Positions 15,276 through 22,119 of a stretch of DNA of 22,119 nt are shown here, in pieces (the stretch's first letter is position 1; each line of letters starts with the position of its first letter). This stretch comes from an uncultured Thermomicrobiales bacterium (lineage in GTDB: Bacteria > Chloroflexota > Chloroflexia > Thermomicrobiales > UBA6265). The stretch is taken from positions 1 to 22,119 of the forward strand of contig CADCWI010000088.1 in NCBI GenBank assembly GCA_902806355.1. The letters run 5' to 3'. The position numbers and the translations under genes are program-made. The notes beneath the pieces are model-generated. The model saw only the letters and a program-made list of their open reading frames with translations, searched no databases and was not told the DNA's origin.

Positions 15276-17309
15276 TCAGTTGGTCATGCGGTCGACCGTG
15301 CGCTGCTGCAGGAAGTCCTTCAGTACGTAGGAACCCAGGCGGTTCGGCGACGCGTTCATCACACGGCCTTTGTTGATGCGCATCAGGTCCTCGACGAATC
15401 GGCTCATGTAAGGCGACTGTTCGAGCAGAAACGTATTGATCGTGATGTCCTCACGGGTGCAACGGAGCACCTCCCGAAGCGTCGCTTCGAACGTGGACGG
15501 TATCGGCGGGTAGTTGAACTGGGCCTCCCCGTTCTCAATGTGCACCGTGGGCTCTCCATCGGTGATGACGATGATCTGGCGATTGCGTCCACGTTCGGAT
15601 CTGAGGCGTGTTCTCGCCATCTCCAGGGCATGTTGGAGATTCGTTCCAACCGTATACTCGTTCCATTCGAGTTTTGGCAGGTCGGTGAGCTTCAAGGGGT
15701 GAGCCATCGCCGAGAATCCCACGAGCTCCAGCATGTCGCGCGGGTATTTGCTCCGGATCAGCGTATCGAGTGCCAATGCCGTGCGCTTGGCCGCATCCCA
15801 ACAGCCGTTGTGGAGCATGGATCGGCTCATGTCGATCAACAGCACTGTCGCCGTCGAGGTGCGGGCCTCTCGATCCAGCACCTCGAAGCTGTCCGCTCCG
15901 AGGTGAACCGGCGTTCCGGGCCCATTCTGGAACAATCCGTTCATCACCGTCCGGCCCAGATCAAGGGAAAAGGAGTCCCCGAACTGCCATGGCGACGACG
16001 TCTCGACGAGTTCTCCCGATTTGCCTTGTTGCCGGATGTCATGGTCACCGAGGCCATGCTGCTTGAGCGACGAAAAGATGTCCGCCAGCGCATGCTCACC
16101 GATCCGCCGGACGGCCCGGGGAGTCAATTCGAGCCCTCTCGATGTCGACTCTACCAAGCCCGAGTCCACGAGCTGCTGTTCCAGTCCCTTCCACTCACTG
16201 AGCCATTCCGAATCTTCCTCGGAGAGCACCTGCTCGAGCAACGCTGGGTCGAGGCCCTGGAGATCCTTGAGCCCGGAAACATTGCGAAGGCTGGCTTCGG
16301 CTCGCTCCATCTGTGCCGCACGTTCCAGGACATTCATGGCGACATCGAGCGAGACCTGCTCGCCATATCCTGACGGGTTTGGTTCCATCCCTGATCCGTA
16401 AACCGGTCCGAGGTTCTGCTGGAGTCGCTGGAGCTCCGAGCCCAAACCAGCCGATTCGATCGCCTGGGCCATCAGGGACTGGACCGCCGCCCGCTGCTCC
16501 GGTGAGAGCATCGACATCAGATCACGCGCCGACGCCATCCGCGACTGCAATCGCTGGATGAGCTCTTCAACGCTGTCGACCCGACCGCCGAGCATGTGCC
16601 CCCACCGGTTGTTCAGGCGCTCGAGGTCGGGTTGCTCGCCCTGCCGGTGTTGATCGATGGTGTCATTGACATCCTTCAGAAAGGCACCCATCTCCTCCAT
16701 CGACTGGCCCGATTCCCCACCTCCTCCGTTCCCACCCTGGCCGAGCGAGCCCATCAGGTTCTGGAACAGCGCATTCGACACTTGTTGCTGGAGGTCCTGA
16801 AGCAGCGCCTCGAAGTCCTGACCGGCTTGCCGGTCGACGAAATCGTACGGCTTGAGTGAGGAGATCCGGCCGGGCGCATCGGGGGGCAGCTGTTGGAGAA
16901 AGTCGCGCTTCTTGTCGAGATACTCTCGCAACCTCTCGCGGTCGTCGTCGGATTCATCCTGCGGACCGGAAGCCGCATCGATCCGCGAATCGACCGTGTT
17001 CTGCTCGGTGTCGATGATATCGCTGAGCCGCTGCGGGATGTCGCCCAGCACCGAGTCGAAGTTGAACTGCTCGAGCAGCTCCTCCCGCTGCTGCTTGAGC
17101 CGCTCCATCAGGTCGCGCAACCCTTGCGAGTACGTGCCATCCGGCTGCGGCATCCCCCAACGAAACGCCCTCTGAAGGGCAAGGTCGACATTGCCATCAC
17201 GCATCAGATCCTCAGAGATGGCATCGAGCACGCTGTTGGAGTCGATCGAAATGTCATCGGTGCCATCCCATTGCACGTATGTGTGCTCGCCAGACAGGTC
17301 ATGCAACAT
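15276..17309 (-). CDS. VWA-domain protein, partner of the adjacent AAA+ ATPase
   Basis: The 677-aa protein ends in a von Willebrand factor A domain (about 489-660) with an intact metal-ion site: DMSRS (493-497), a downstream threonine in TVGTNLQ (about 553-556) and TDGEPT (583-588). The first two thirds are acidic, helix-rich and glutamine-rich, with a glycine-rich linker (GQGGNGGGG) and runs likely to form coiled coils. The start is ATG 17309, with GGAGG about 5 bases upstream. The longer open frame upstream only shadows the ATPase gene. It follows that gene by 43 bases, the usual AAA+/VWA pairing in which the VWA protein tethers or regulates the ATPase. From memory it resembles the M. tuberculosis Rv0959 type. 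The biochemical role is unknown. There is no signal peptide, so it is probably cytoplasmic. Confidence 0.9.
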   Translation of the reverse strand: MLHDLSGEHTYVQWDGTDDISIDSNSVLDAISEDLMRDGNVDLALQRAFRWGMPQPDGTYSQGLRDLMERLKQQREELLEQFNFDSVLGDIPQRLSDIIDTEQNTVDSRIDAASGPQDESDDDRERLREYLDKKRDFLQQLPPDAPGRISSLKPYDFVDRQAGQDFEALLQDLQQQVSNALFQNLMGSLGQGGNGGGGESGQSMEEMGAFLKDVNDTIDQHRQGEQPDLERLNNRWGHMLGGRVDSVEELIQRLQSRMASARDLMSMLSPEQRAAVQSLMAQAIESAGLGSELQRLQQNLGPVYGSGMEPNPSGYGEQVSLDVAMNVLERAAQMERAEASLRNVSGLKDLQGLDPALLEQVLSEEDSEWLSEWKGLEQQLVDSGLVESTSRGLELTPRAVRRIGEHALADIFSSLKQHGLGDHDIRQQGKSGELVETSSPWQFGDSFSLDLGRTVMNGLFQNGPGTPVHLGADSFEVLDREARTSTATVLLIDMSRSMLHNGCWDAAKRTALALDTLIRSKYPRDMLELVGFSAMAHPLKLTDLPKLEWNEYTVGTNLQHALEMARTRLRSERGRNRQIIVITDGEPTVHIENGEAQFNYPPIPSTFEATLREVLRCTREDITINTFLLEQSPYMSRFVEDLMRINKGRVMNASPNRLGSYVLKDFLQQRTVDRMTN

Positions 17310-17352
17310 CCCGGCCTCCTCTGATCGCCGTCCCTGGGAACGAGCCTGCTGG

Positions 17353-18762
17353 TCAGCGCGCGTATCGCATCGATCCGTTGTCCCGCGAGCGCTTTCGGCT
17401 GAGCTTCCGGGTCTGGTGCAAGCCTTCGAGCACGAATTCGATCGCCGCCGCCAGGCTCGCTGGGTCCTTGGTGTCGACCAGCGTGTCGACGGTGGCCGAA
17501 AGATTGTCCACGGCACTCACCTGGTGAATGTAGGAAAACGCGTCGGCACTGTCCGACGCCGTCACGCTGAGCCCGTTCTCGAACGCGGTCAGGAGCGCGT
17601 CGAGGCTGGACGGATCGACTGTCCGGGCGAATACCTTGCGTACCGCCTCGCCGATGATGCGCTCAAGCACCTGTTCGTCGCGACCCTCGCCATAGGTCTC
17701 GAACTCGATCTTTCCCATCGTCGACGGATACGTTGCGGCAAGATCGGAGATGCGGGGTACGGCCCTCGCTTCCTTTCGCAGGATCGACCTGCGCTGCGCG
17801 TTCGCGATCACGGCTTCGAGATTGGCGATCGTGGTGCGAACGGAGACACCGCTTCGCTGCGAGACATCCGGTGATCGCCGGGCATGATGGGAGATTTCGG
17901 TGAGGATCTCGCGCATGAACGCCGGCACGACAACGTCGATTTCCGGCACCGCGACCTTGACACGCTCCTGTTCGGCGATCTCCGACTCAAGCGCGACGGA
18001 TTCCGGATAGTGAGTGCGGATCTGAGACCCGAACCTATCCTTGAGCGGAGTGATGATCCGGCCGCGGTTGGTGTAGTCCTCCGGGTTCGCCGAGGCGATC
18101 ATCATCACATCGAGCGGGATCCGGACCTGGAAACCGCGAATCTGGATGTCCCGCTCCTCGAGGATGTTGAGCAGGCCGACCTGGATTCGCTCGGCGAGAT
18201 CGGGGAGTTCGTTCAGGTTGAAGATCCCGCGGTGCGTGCGCGGGATCAGCCCGAACGAGATGACCTCCTCGTTGCTCAGGTACCGCCCTTCCGCAACCTT
18301 GATCGGATCGACCTCGCCGATCAGGTCGGCCACGGTGGTGTCAGGGGTGGCCAGCTTCTCCGAAAACCGACGGTCCCGGCTCACCCAGCTTATGGGAGTG
18401 TCATCCCCGAATTCCGCCACCGCCTGTTTGCCCATCGCGGAAATCGGCGCCATCGGGTCATCATTGACTTCCGAGCTCGCGACGATCGGGATCCAGGGAT
18501 CGAGGAGCTGCACCAGACTGCGTGCCAAACGCGTCTTCGCCTGTCCCCGCTCTCCCAGGAAGATGATGTCGTGACCCGCCAGGACCGCATTGTAGAGCTG
18601 TGGCAGGACAGTGTCGTCGTAGCCCAGAACCGATGGGAAGAGCGGCCGGTCTTCTCTCAGCGCACTGACCAGGTTTCGCCGCATTTCGTCGCGAACGGAG
18701 ACCGGGGTGTAACCGGTCTCCCGTAATTGCCCGAGGGTGGATGGCTTGGGAGCTGAGGACAT
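17353..18762 (-). CDS. MoxR/Mg-chelatase-like AAA+ ATPase
   Basis: The 469-aa AAA+ protein has a Walker A-type loop GERGQAKT (70-77), a Walker B-equivalent stretch GIFNLNELPDL (179-189), a sensor-1 asparagine in ASANPEDYTNRG (223-234) and DRFGSQIRTHYPE (242-254) near the expected arginine finger. The normal Walker B aspartate appears as Asn184 (NLNE), while the catalytic glutamate (E185) is kept. The start is ATG 18762 with AAGGA 7 bases upstream. Proteins of this type are often annotated as magnesium chelatase, but no tetrapyrrole genes are nearby. With the downstream VWA protein it likely forms a remodelling or metal-insertion chaperone pair of unknown client. I recall a close match to M. 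tuberculosis Rv0958. Confidence 0.9.
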   Translation of the reverse strand: MSSAPKPSTLGQLRETGYTPVSVRDEMRRNLVSALREDRPLFPSVLGYDDTVLPQLYNAVLAGHDIIFLGERGQAKTRLARSLVQLLDPWIPIVASSEVNDDPMAPISAMGKQAVAEFGDDTPISWVSRDRRFSEKLATPDTTVADLIGEVDPIKVAEGRYLSNEEVISFGLIPRTHRGIFNLNELPDLAERIQVGLLNILEERDIQIRGFQVRIPLDVMMIASANPEDYTNRGRIITPLKDRFGSQIRTHYPESVALESEIAEQERVKVAVPEIDVVVPAFMREILTEISHHARRSPDVSQRSGVSVRTTIANLEAVIANAQRRSILRKEARAVPRISDLAATYPSTMGKIEFETYGEGRDEQVLERIIGEAVRKVFARTVDPSSLDALLTAFENGLSVTASDSADAFSYIHQVSAVDNLSATVDTLVDTKDPASLAAAIEFVLEGLHQTRKLSRKRSRDNGSMRYAR

Positions 18763-18923
18763 GGGCGGTTCCTTGTGTGGTTGAGCGCTGGACGATACGC
18801 GCACGCACTCTGCTTCTCAGAACATTGCATAAGCCATTTTCGCAGGTTTCGACGGCAAGATGCGGGATGCTCTTCCCGAGTGTACGCTCGAATCACTCCA
18901 CCAGTTCTTGCTCACCTCGCCAT

Positions 18924-20756
18924 TCAGGGAGTAGGAGACAGGTGCCGGAGAAGGAACGCCGCCGCTTCCGCATAGCCGGAGATGCGATTCTCGCGTTTGG
19001 AAAGGCCATGCCCCTCGTCGTCGAACACACGAAGCTGCACCGTCCGTCCGCGCTCGCGAAGTGCCTCGACGATCTGTTCCGCTTCGTACAGTGGCACACG
19101 GGGATCATTCCGACCGTGGATCACCATCAAGGGCGCAGTGATCGCATCGACATGATTGAGCGGGGAGATGCGCTCGAGCATCTCCCGGTCGTGCTCCAGG
19201 AAGCCGTACTCCTCGGATCGATGTTGCCGGCGCCAAGGCCCCGTTCGTTCGAGAAACGACACGAAGTTGGCGATTCCGACCACGTCGACGGCGGCTGACC
19301 AGAGGTCCGGATAGAAGCACAGCGAGGCGAGCGTCATGAAGCCGCCATAACTCTGTCCCATCACGCCTATGCGGTCGCCCATCACGTCATCCCGTTGTCG
19401 CAGCCAACCGACCGCCGCCGCCACGTCCTTGACCGAGTCGAGTCTCAAATCCTTGTCATCAAGGTGACTGTATGCCTTGCCGTACCCGGTGCTCCCCCGC
19501 ACATTCAGCGATAGCACCGAAATGCCGAGCGACTGGACGAGCTGGTCGGTGGGAACCGCGGATGTGTATTGCAGGCGTCTCTGGCTTTCGGGACCGCCGT
19601 GGATTTCCACAAGGACGGGCCGTGGGCCCGGGACTGGTGACCTGAAGAAGAACGCCGGAATGTCTCGCCCATCGAAGGTCCGGTAATGGATCAGCTCCGG
19701 CTCGACGACTGCTGGGCGTGGATGGATCCCTCCCTCGCCGACCACCGTTACCAGCCCGTCCAACCTGGCGAGCACGACTTGGGAGGGATCGGTCGCCGTC
19801 GACATGCCGAACGCGACAGCGCTCGAGTCCGGCGCCCAGCTGAACCGGTCGATCGTGCCACGCGGGATGTCGATCGGGAGAACTTCGTCCGTTCCGTCAA
19901 GGCGATGGACCGCCACCCGTGACCAGCCGTTCTCATTGATGCCGACAGCAACCCGTGTTCCATCCGGTGAGATGGCGAACCGCTCCACATCCCACGTGTC
20001 TTCGACCACCACCGTCCGCTCACCCGTCTCGACCTCGATCGCGACCAGGCGTGCGAATTCTGTATCGGCGTTCGTGAGGACAAAGACTCGTTTCATGTCA
20101 GGATGAAAGTCTGCTCCGAGAATCCACGCCTCCCCCTGATGTGGGGTAAGCACGACTGGATCACCGCCAGACCGGCGTGCCAACAACACATCGGCATCCA
20201 GATTCGTATTGATGCGGACGATGAGGGCAAGCTGACCGTCAGCCGATATGGCGGCGGGCGTCGCCTGGCCGGCGGCTTCCATCCAGATGTCGGCGTCGCG
20301 GTCGTCCCCTCCCGTGCCGAGGATATCGAACGTGGCTTCGTCCCGCGCGTTCGAGCGATACAGCACGTAGGTACTCCCATGCTGCATCGCTCCTGGCTCG
20401 TGGATGGCATCATCGCGACTGGTGATGCGGACGGGATCCCAGTTGGACGCGGCCAGGCGCCAAAGCTGTTGACGTTCGTTGCCCCCACTGTCCATCCCGA
20501 AGATCATGTTCCCTTCCCCGTTCGATAACAGGGAAAGCACGCGATCAGGGTAGGAAGTGCGCGGCTGGATCGCTCCTTGGCCGTCTCCCACGGAGATCGT
20601 GCTGACCTGCGACACGCCCGACCGATCGTCGAGGAACGCGATCGTCGAGGCGTCGAGGAAAACCGGTGACGAGAAGGATGGGCGATCGAAGAACTGACGA
20701 GCGGCGTTCTCGAAACGCTGCACGTCTGCAGCGTTCGATGTCCCTGGTGTCGCCAT
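18924..20756 (-). CDS. S9-family (prolyl oligopeptidase / acylaminoacyl peptidase-like) serine peptidase
   Basis: The 610-aa enzyme has an N-terminal beta-propeller-like region (about 30-345, with repeated segments such as FAISPDGTRVAVG and FSWAPDSSAVAFG) and a C-terminal alpha/beta-hydrolase domain. The catalytic triad is readable: Ser469 in GQSYGG, Asp551 in HGRNDPRVP and His583 in DEGHG. The oxyanion-region motif VEIHGGPESQ is also present. The family cleaves short peptides at proline or removes N-acylated residues. No signal peptide is seen, so it is likely cytoplasmic and used for peptide turnover. The start is ATG 20756 with AGGAG 9 bases upstream. It lies upstream of the AAA+ gene on the same strand with a 161-base gap and is divergent from the secreted metallopeptidase-like gene. 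Confidence 0.94.
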   Translation of the reverse strand: MATPGTSNAADVQRFENAARQFFDRPSFSSPVFLDASTIAFLDDRSGVSQVSTISVGDGQGAIQPRTSYPDRVLSLLSNGEGNMIFGMDSGGNERQQLWRLAASNWDPVRITSRDDAIHEPGAMQHGSTYVLYRSNARDEATFDILGTGGDDRDADIWMEAAGQATPAAISADGQLALIVRINTNLDADVLLARRSGGDPVVLTPHQGEAWILGADFHPDMKRVFVLTNADTEFARLVAIEVETGERTVVVEDTWDVERFAISPDGTRVAVGINENGWSRVAVHRLDGTDEVLPIDIPRGTIDRFSWAPDSSAVAFGMSTATDPSQVVLARLDGLVTVVGEGGIHPRPAVVEPELIHYRTFDGRDIPAFFFRSPVPGPRPVLVEIHGGPESQRRLQYTSAVPTDQLVQSLGISVLSLNVRGSTGYGKAYSHLDDKDLRLDSVKDVAAAVGWLRQRDDVMGDRIGVMGQSYGGFMTLASLCFYPDLWSAAVDVVGIANFVSFLERTGPWRRQHRSEEYGFLEHDREMLERISPLNHVDAITAPLMVIHGRNDPRVPLYEAEQIVEALRERGRTVQLRVFDDEGHGLSKRENRISGYAEAAAFLLRHLSPTP

Positions 20757-20924
20757 GAATACGTTGCTCCTGCTATGGTTCCGAAGCGGCGATCCTCTAA
20801 GGTGACAGCGTGTCGAGCGAGTGGATGGCAGGTTCCGCGCTTGATGGTCGGTTCGTCAGATGCTCGGCACTCTGGCAGCGTCACGGTTTCCGACCACACA
20901 CCACGCGTCACAGGCACTCAAACA

Positions 20925-20940
20925 CAGGCCGTACGGCCTG
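20925..20940. promoter_or_regulatory. 16-bp perfect palindrome, possible operator
   Basis: CAGGCCGTACGGCCTG is a perfect 16-base palindrome in the 239-base region between the divergent S9 peptidase and secreted metallopeptidase-like genes, 55 bases upstream of the latter's ATG. About 0.3 such palindromes are expected by chance in 22 kb of random sequence. Its placement in a divergent control region makes a dimeric-regulator site plausible. No confident promoter hexamers were found beside it. Confidence 0.35.
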
Positions 20941-20995
20941 GCAACTTCGCCTCGTCGGCCTGCGCCATCCGGTTCCATCTCTGGAGGCTCCTCAC

Positions 20996-22119
20996 ATGCG
21001 AGTACGTACTGGTGTCCGAAGGGCACTTCTGACAGCTCTTCTCTTCGCCACCTCCGCCGGTGCCGCCACGGCTCAATCGGAAGGCGAATACGAACAGATC
21101 AATCAGGAGATGGAGGAGATCCGCCAGCTCGAGCTACTTCAGCCGATCAACGTGACCACGAAAACGCGGGCCGTCCTTCGGCAAGAAACCTCCGCGGATC
21201 TCGAGACCGATTACCCGGCGGTGGATCGGCAGAACGACCAGCGAGTGCTCGTCGCGTTCGGACTCATGGATCCGGATCAGGACATCGGCGACATCTATGT
21301 CGAACTTCTGGGGGAGCAAGTCGCCGGTTACTACGACCCGGAAACGGACGAGATGGTGGTCGTGTCCGATGACGCCGCGGGATCAGCGCTCTCTGCCTCC
21401 AGCGAGGTGACATACGCACACGAGGTCGTGCATGCCCTGCAGGACCAGCGTTTCGATCTCGAGTCCTTCGACAACCAGCGGATCGAGGGGTCGGATGACG
21501 AATCACTAGCGATCACGTCGCTGATCGAAGGCGACGCGACCGCCGCGCAGATCCAGTACCTCATCGCCAACCGGGACCTGATCGACGATCTCACCCGTGA
21601 GACTGGCGGAGACCAGGCCGCAAACGAATCTTTCGATAATGCACCCCGAATCGTCAGTGCCACTCTCATCTTCCCTTACGAGCAGGGGCAGGTGTTCGTC
21701 GATCAGCTCATGAGCGATGGCGGGTGGGATGCCGTCAACGCCGCATTTGCATCACCTCCGGTCAGCACGGAACAGATTCTCCATCCGGAGAAGTACCGAG
21801 CGGGCGAGACTCCGGCCGATGTTGTCCTGGCAGACATCGCGGCGGGTCTCGGCAGCGGATGGTCCACCTTCGACACCAACACCATGGGGGAGTTCCAGAC
21901 GTCCATCGTCCTGAACGAGGCGGGTGTCTCGGAGAGGCAGGCGGAGCAAGCGGCGGCGGGCTGGAACGGTGATCGCTATACGGTCCTCGGCACCGCAGAC
22001 CAGGAGGTTATCGTTTGGGAGTCCGCGTGGGATTCGGAAACGGATGCAGAGGAGTTTGCGGCCGCGCTTGCAGTCCGGGAGAGCGGGCGGCTGGATGGAT
22101 CGGCCGAGACGACCGGTGA
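20996..22119 (+). CDS. Secreted HExxH metallopeptidase-like protein, 3' end beyond window
   Basis: The frame is open from ATG 20996 to the last base (374 codons plus two bases), so the C-terminus is missing. GGAGG lies 8 bases before the start. A signal peptide is clear: basic MRVRTGVRR, a hydrophobic core (LLTALLFATSAG) and a probable cut after ATA (about residue 26). The mature part contains HEVVHALQDQ (142-151), a zinc-binding HExxH motif, and an acidic segment SLIEGDATAAQ (175-185) whose Glu178 could be the third zinc ligand. GYYDPETDEMVV just before HExxH also fits such peptidases. I infer an exported zinc peptidase-like protein. Its substrate is unknown, and activity is not proven by the motif alone. 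It is divergent from the S9 peptidase gene. Confidence 0.85.
   Translation, partial: MRVRTGVRRALLTALLFATSAGAATAQSEGEYEQINQEMEEIRQLELLQPINVTTKTRAVLRQETSADLETDYPAVDRQNDQRVLVAFGLMDPDQDIGDIYVELLGEQVAGYYDPETDEMVVVSDDAAGSALSASSEVTYAHEVVHALQDQRFDLESFDNQRIEGSDDESLAITSLIEGDATAAQIQYLIANRDLIDDLTRETGGDQAANESFDNAPRIVSATLIFPYEQGQVFVDQLMSDGGWDAVNAAFASPPVSTEQILHPEKYRAGETPADVVLADIAAGLGSGWSTFDTNTMGEFQTSIVLNEAGVSERQAEQAAAGWNGDRYTVLGTADQEVIVWESAWDSETDAEEFAAALAVRESGRLDGSAETTG

Noticed and set aside
15165..16373. 402-codon open frame on the plus strand opposite the VWA gene
   Set aside because: It is antisense to the conserved VWA domain, its composition is rich in Arg/His/Gln, and it shows no family motif.
17353..18762. 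Calling the ATPase a magnesium chelatase subunit of (bacterio)chlorophyll synthesis
   Set aside because: There are no tetrapyrrole genes nearby, the motifs differ from BchI, and the MoxR-like/VWA pairing explains the locus better.

Overview
The window is a GC-rich bacterial chromosomal segment that is almost entirely protein-coding. Most genes are single-copy housekeeping genes. I see no IS element, integrase, CRISPR array, rRNA or prophage gene. High GC, a split glycine decarboxylase (separate GcvPA), a small-type PurL, an AAA+/VWA pair and a secreted HExxH protein of a type I associate with Chloroflexota suggest a Chloroflexota (Thermomicrobia-like) bacterium. That placement is an inference from gene content, not a phylogenetic result.

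Layout from left to right. (1) 1-1162, minus: an acyl-CoA dehydrogenase-fold flavoprotein whose C-terminal tip is cut off by the window edge. (2) 1408-2310, plus: a tRNA with anticodon CAT and a plausible sigma70 promoter, then rsfS (ribosome silencing factor), then a 61-aa glycine-rich membrane protein. (3) 2410-4888, minus: a WecA/TagO-type polyprenyl-phosphate sugar-1-phosphate transferase downstream of glyA. galE (5070-6047, plus) is divergent from glyA. (4) 6058-8030, minus: plsY and der, two bases apart, preceded by an extended -10 promoter. (5) 8302-15128, minus: purL, purF, gcvT, gcvH and gcvPA in transcription order. This is a purine/one-carbon cluster: the glycine cleavage proteins and GlyA make methylene-THF, which supplies formyl-THF for purine synthesis, and glycine is also a purine precursor. 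The gcvPB partner of gcvPA is not in the window. (6) 15276-18762, minus: a MoxR-like AAA+ ATPase followed by a 677-aa VWA protein, directly upstream of purL. (7) 18924-20756, minus: a cytoplasmic S9 prolyl-oligopeptidase-family enzyme. It is divergent from a secreted HExxH metallopeptidase-like protein (20996 to the window end, plus, incomplete).

The longest gene-free stretches are 1163-1446, 8031-8301, 20757-20995 and 4889-5069, all under 300 bases. They hold only the promoter, hairpin and palindrome candidates listed. The part most worth attention as a poorly described system is the AAA+/VWA pair beside the purine genes. Its ATPase has an Asn where Walker B normally has Asp.
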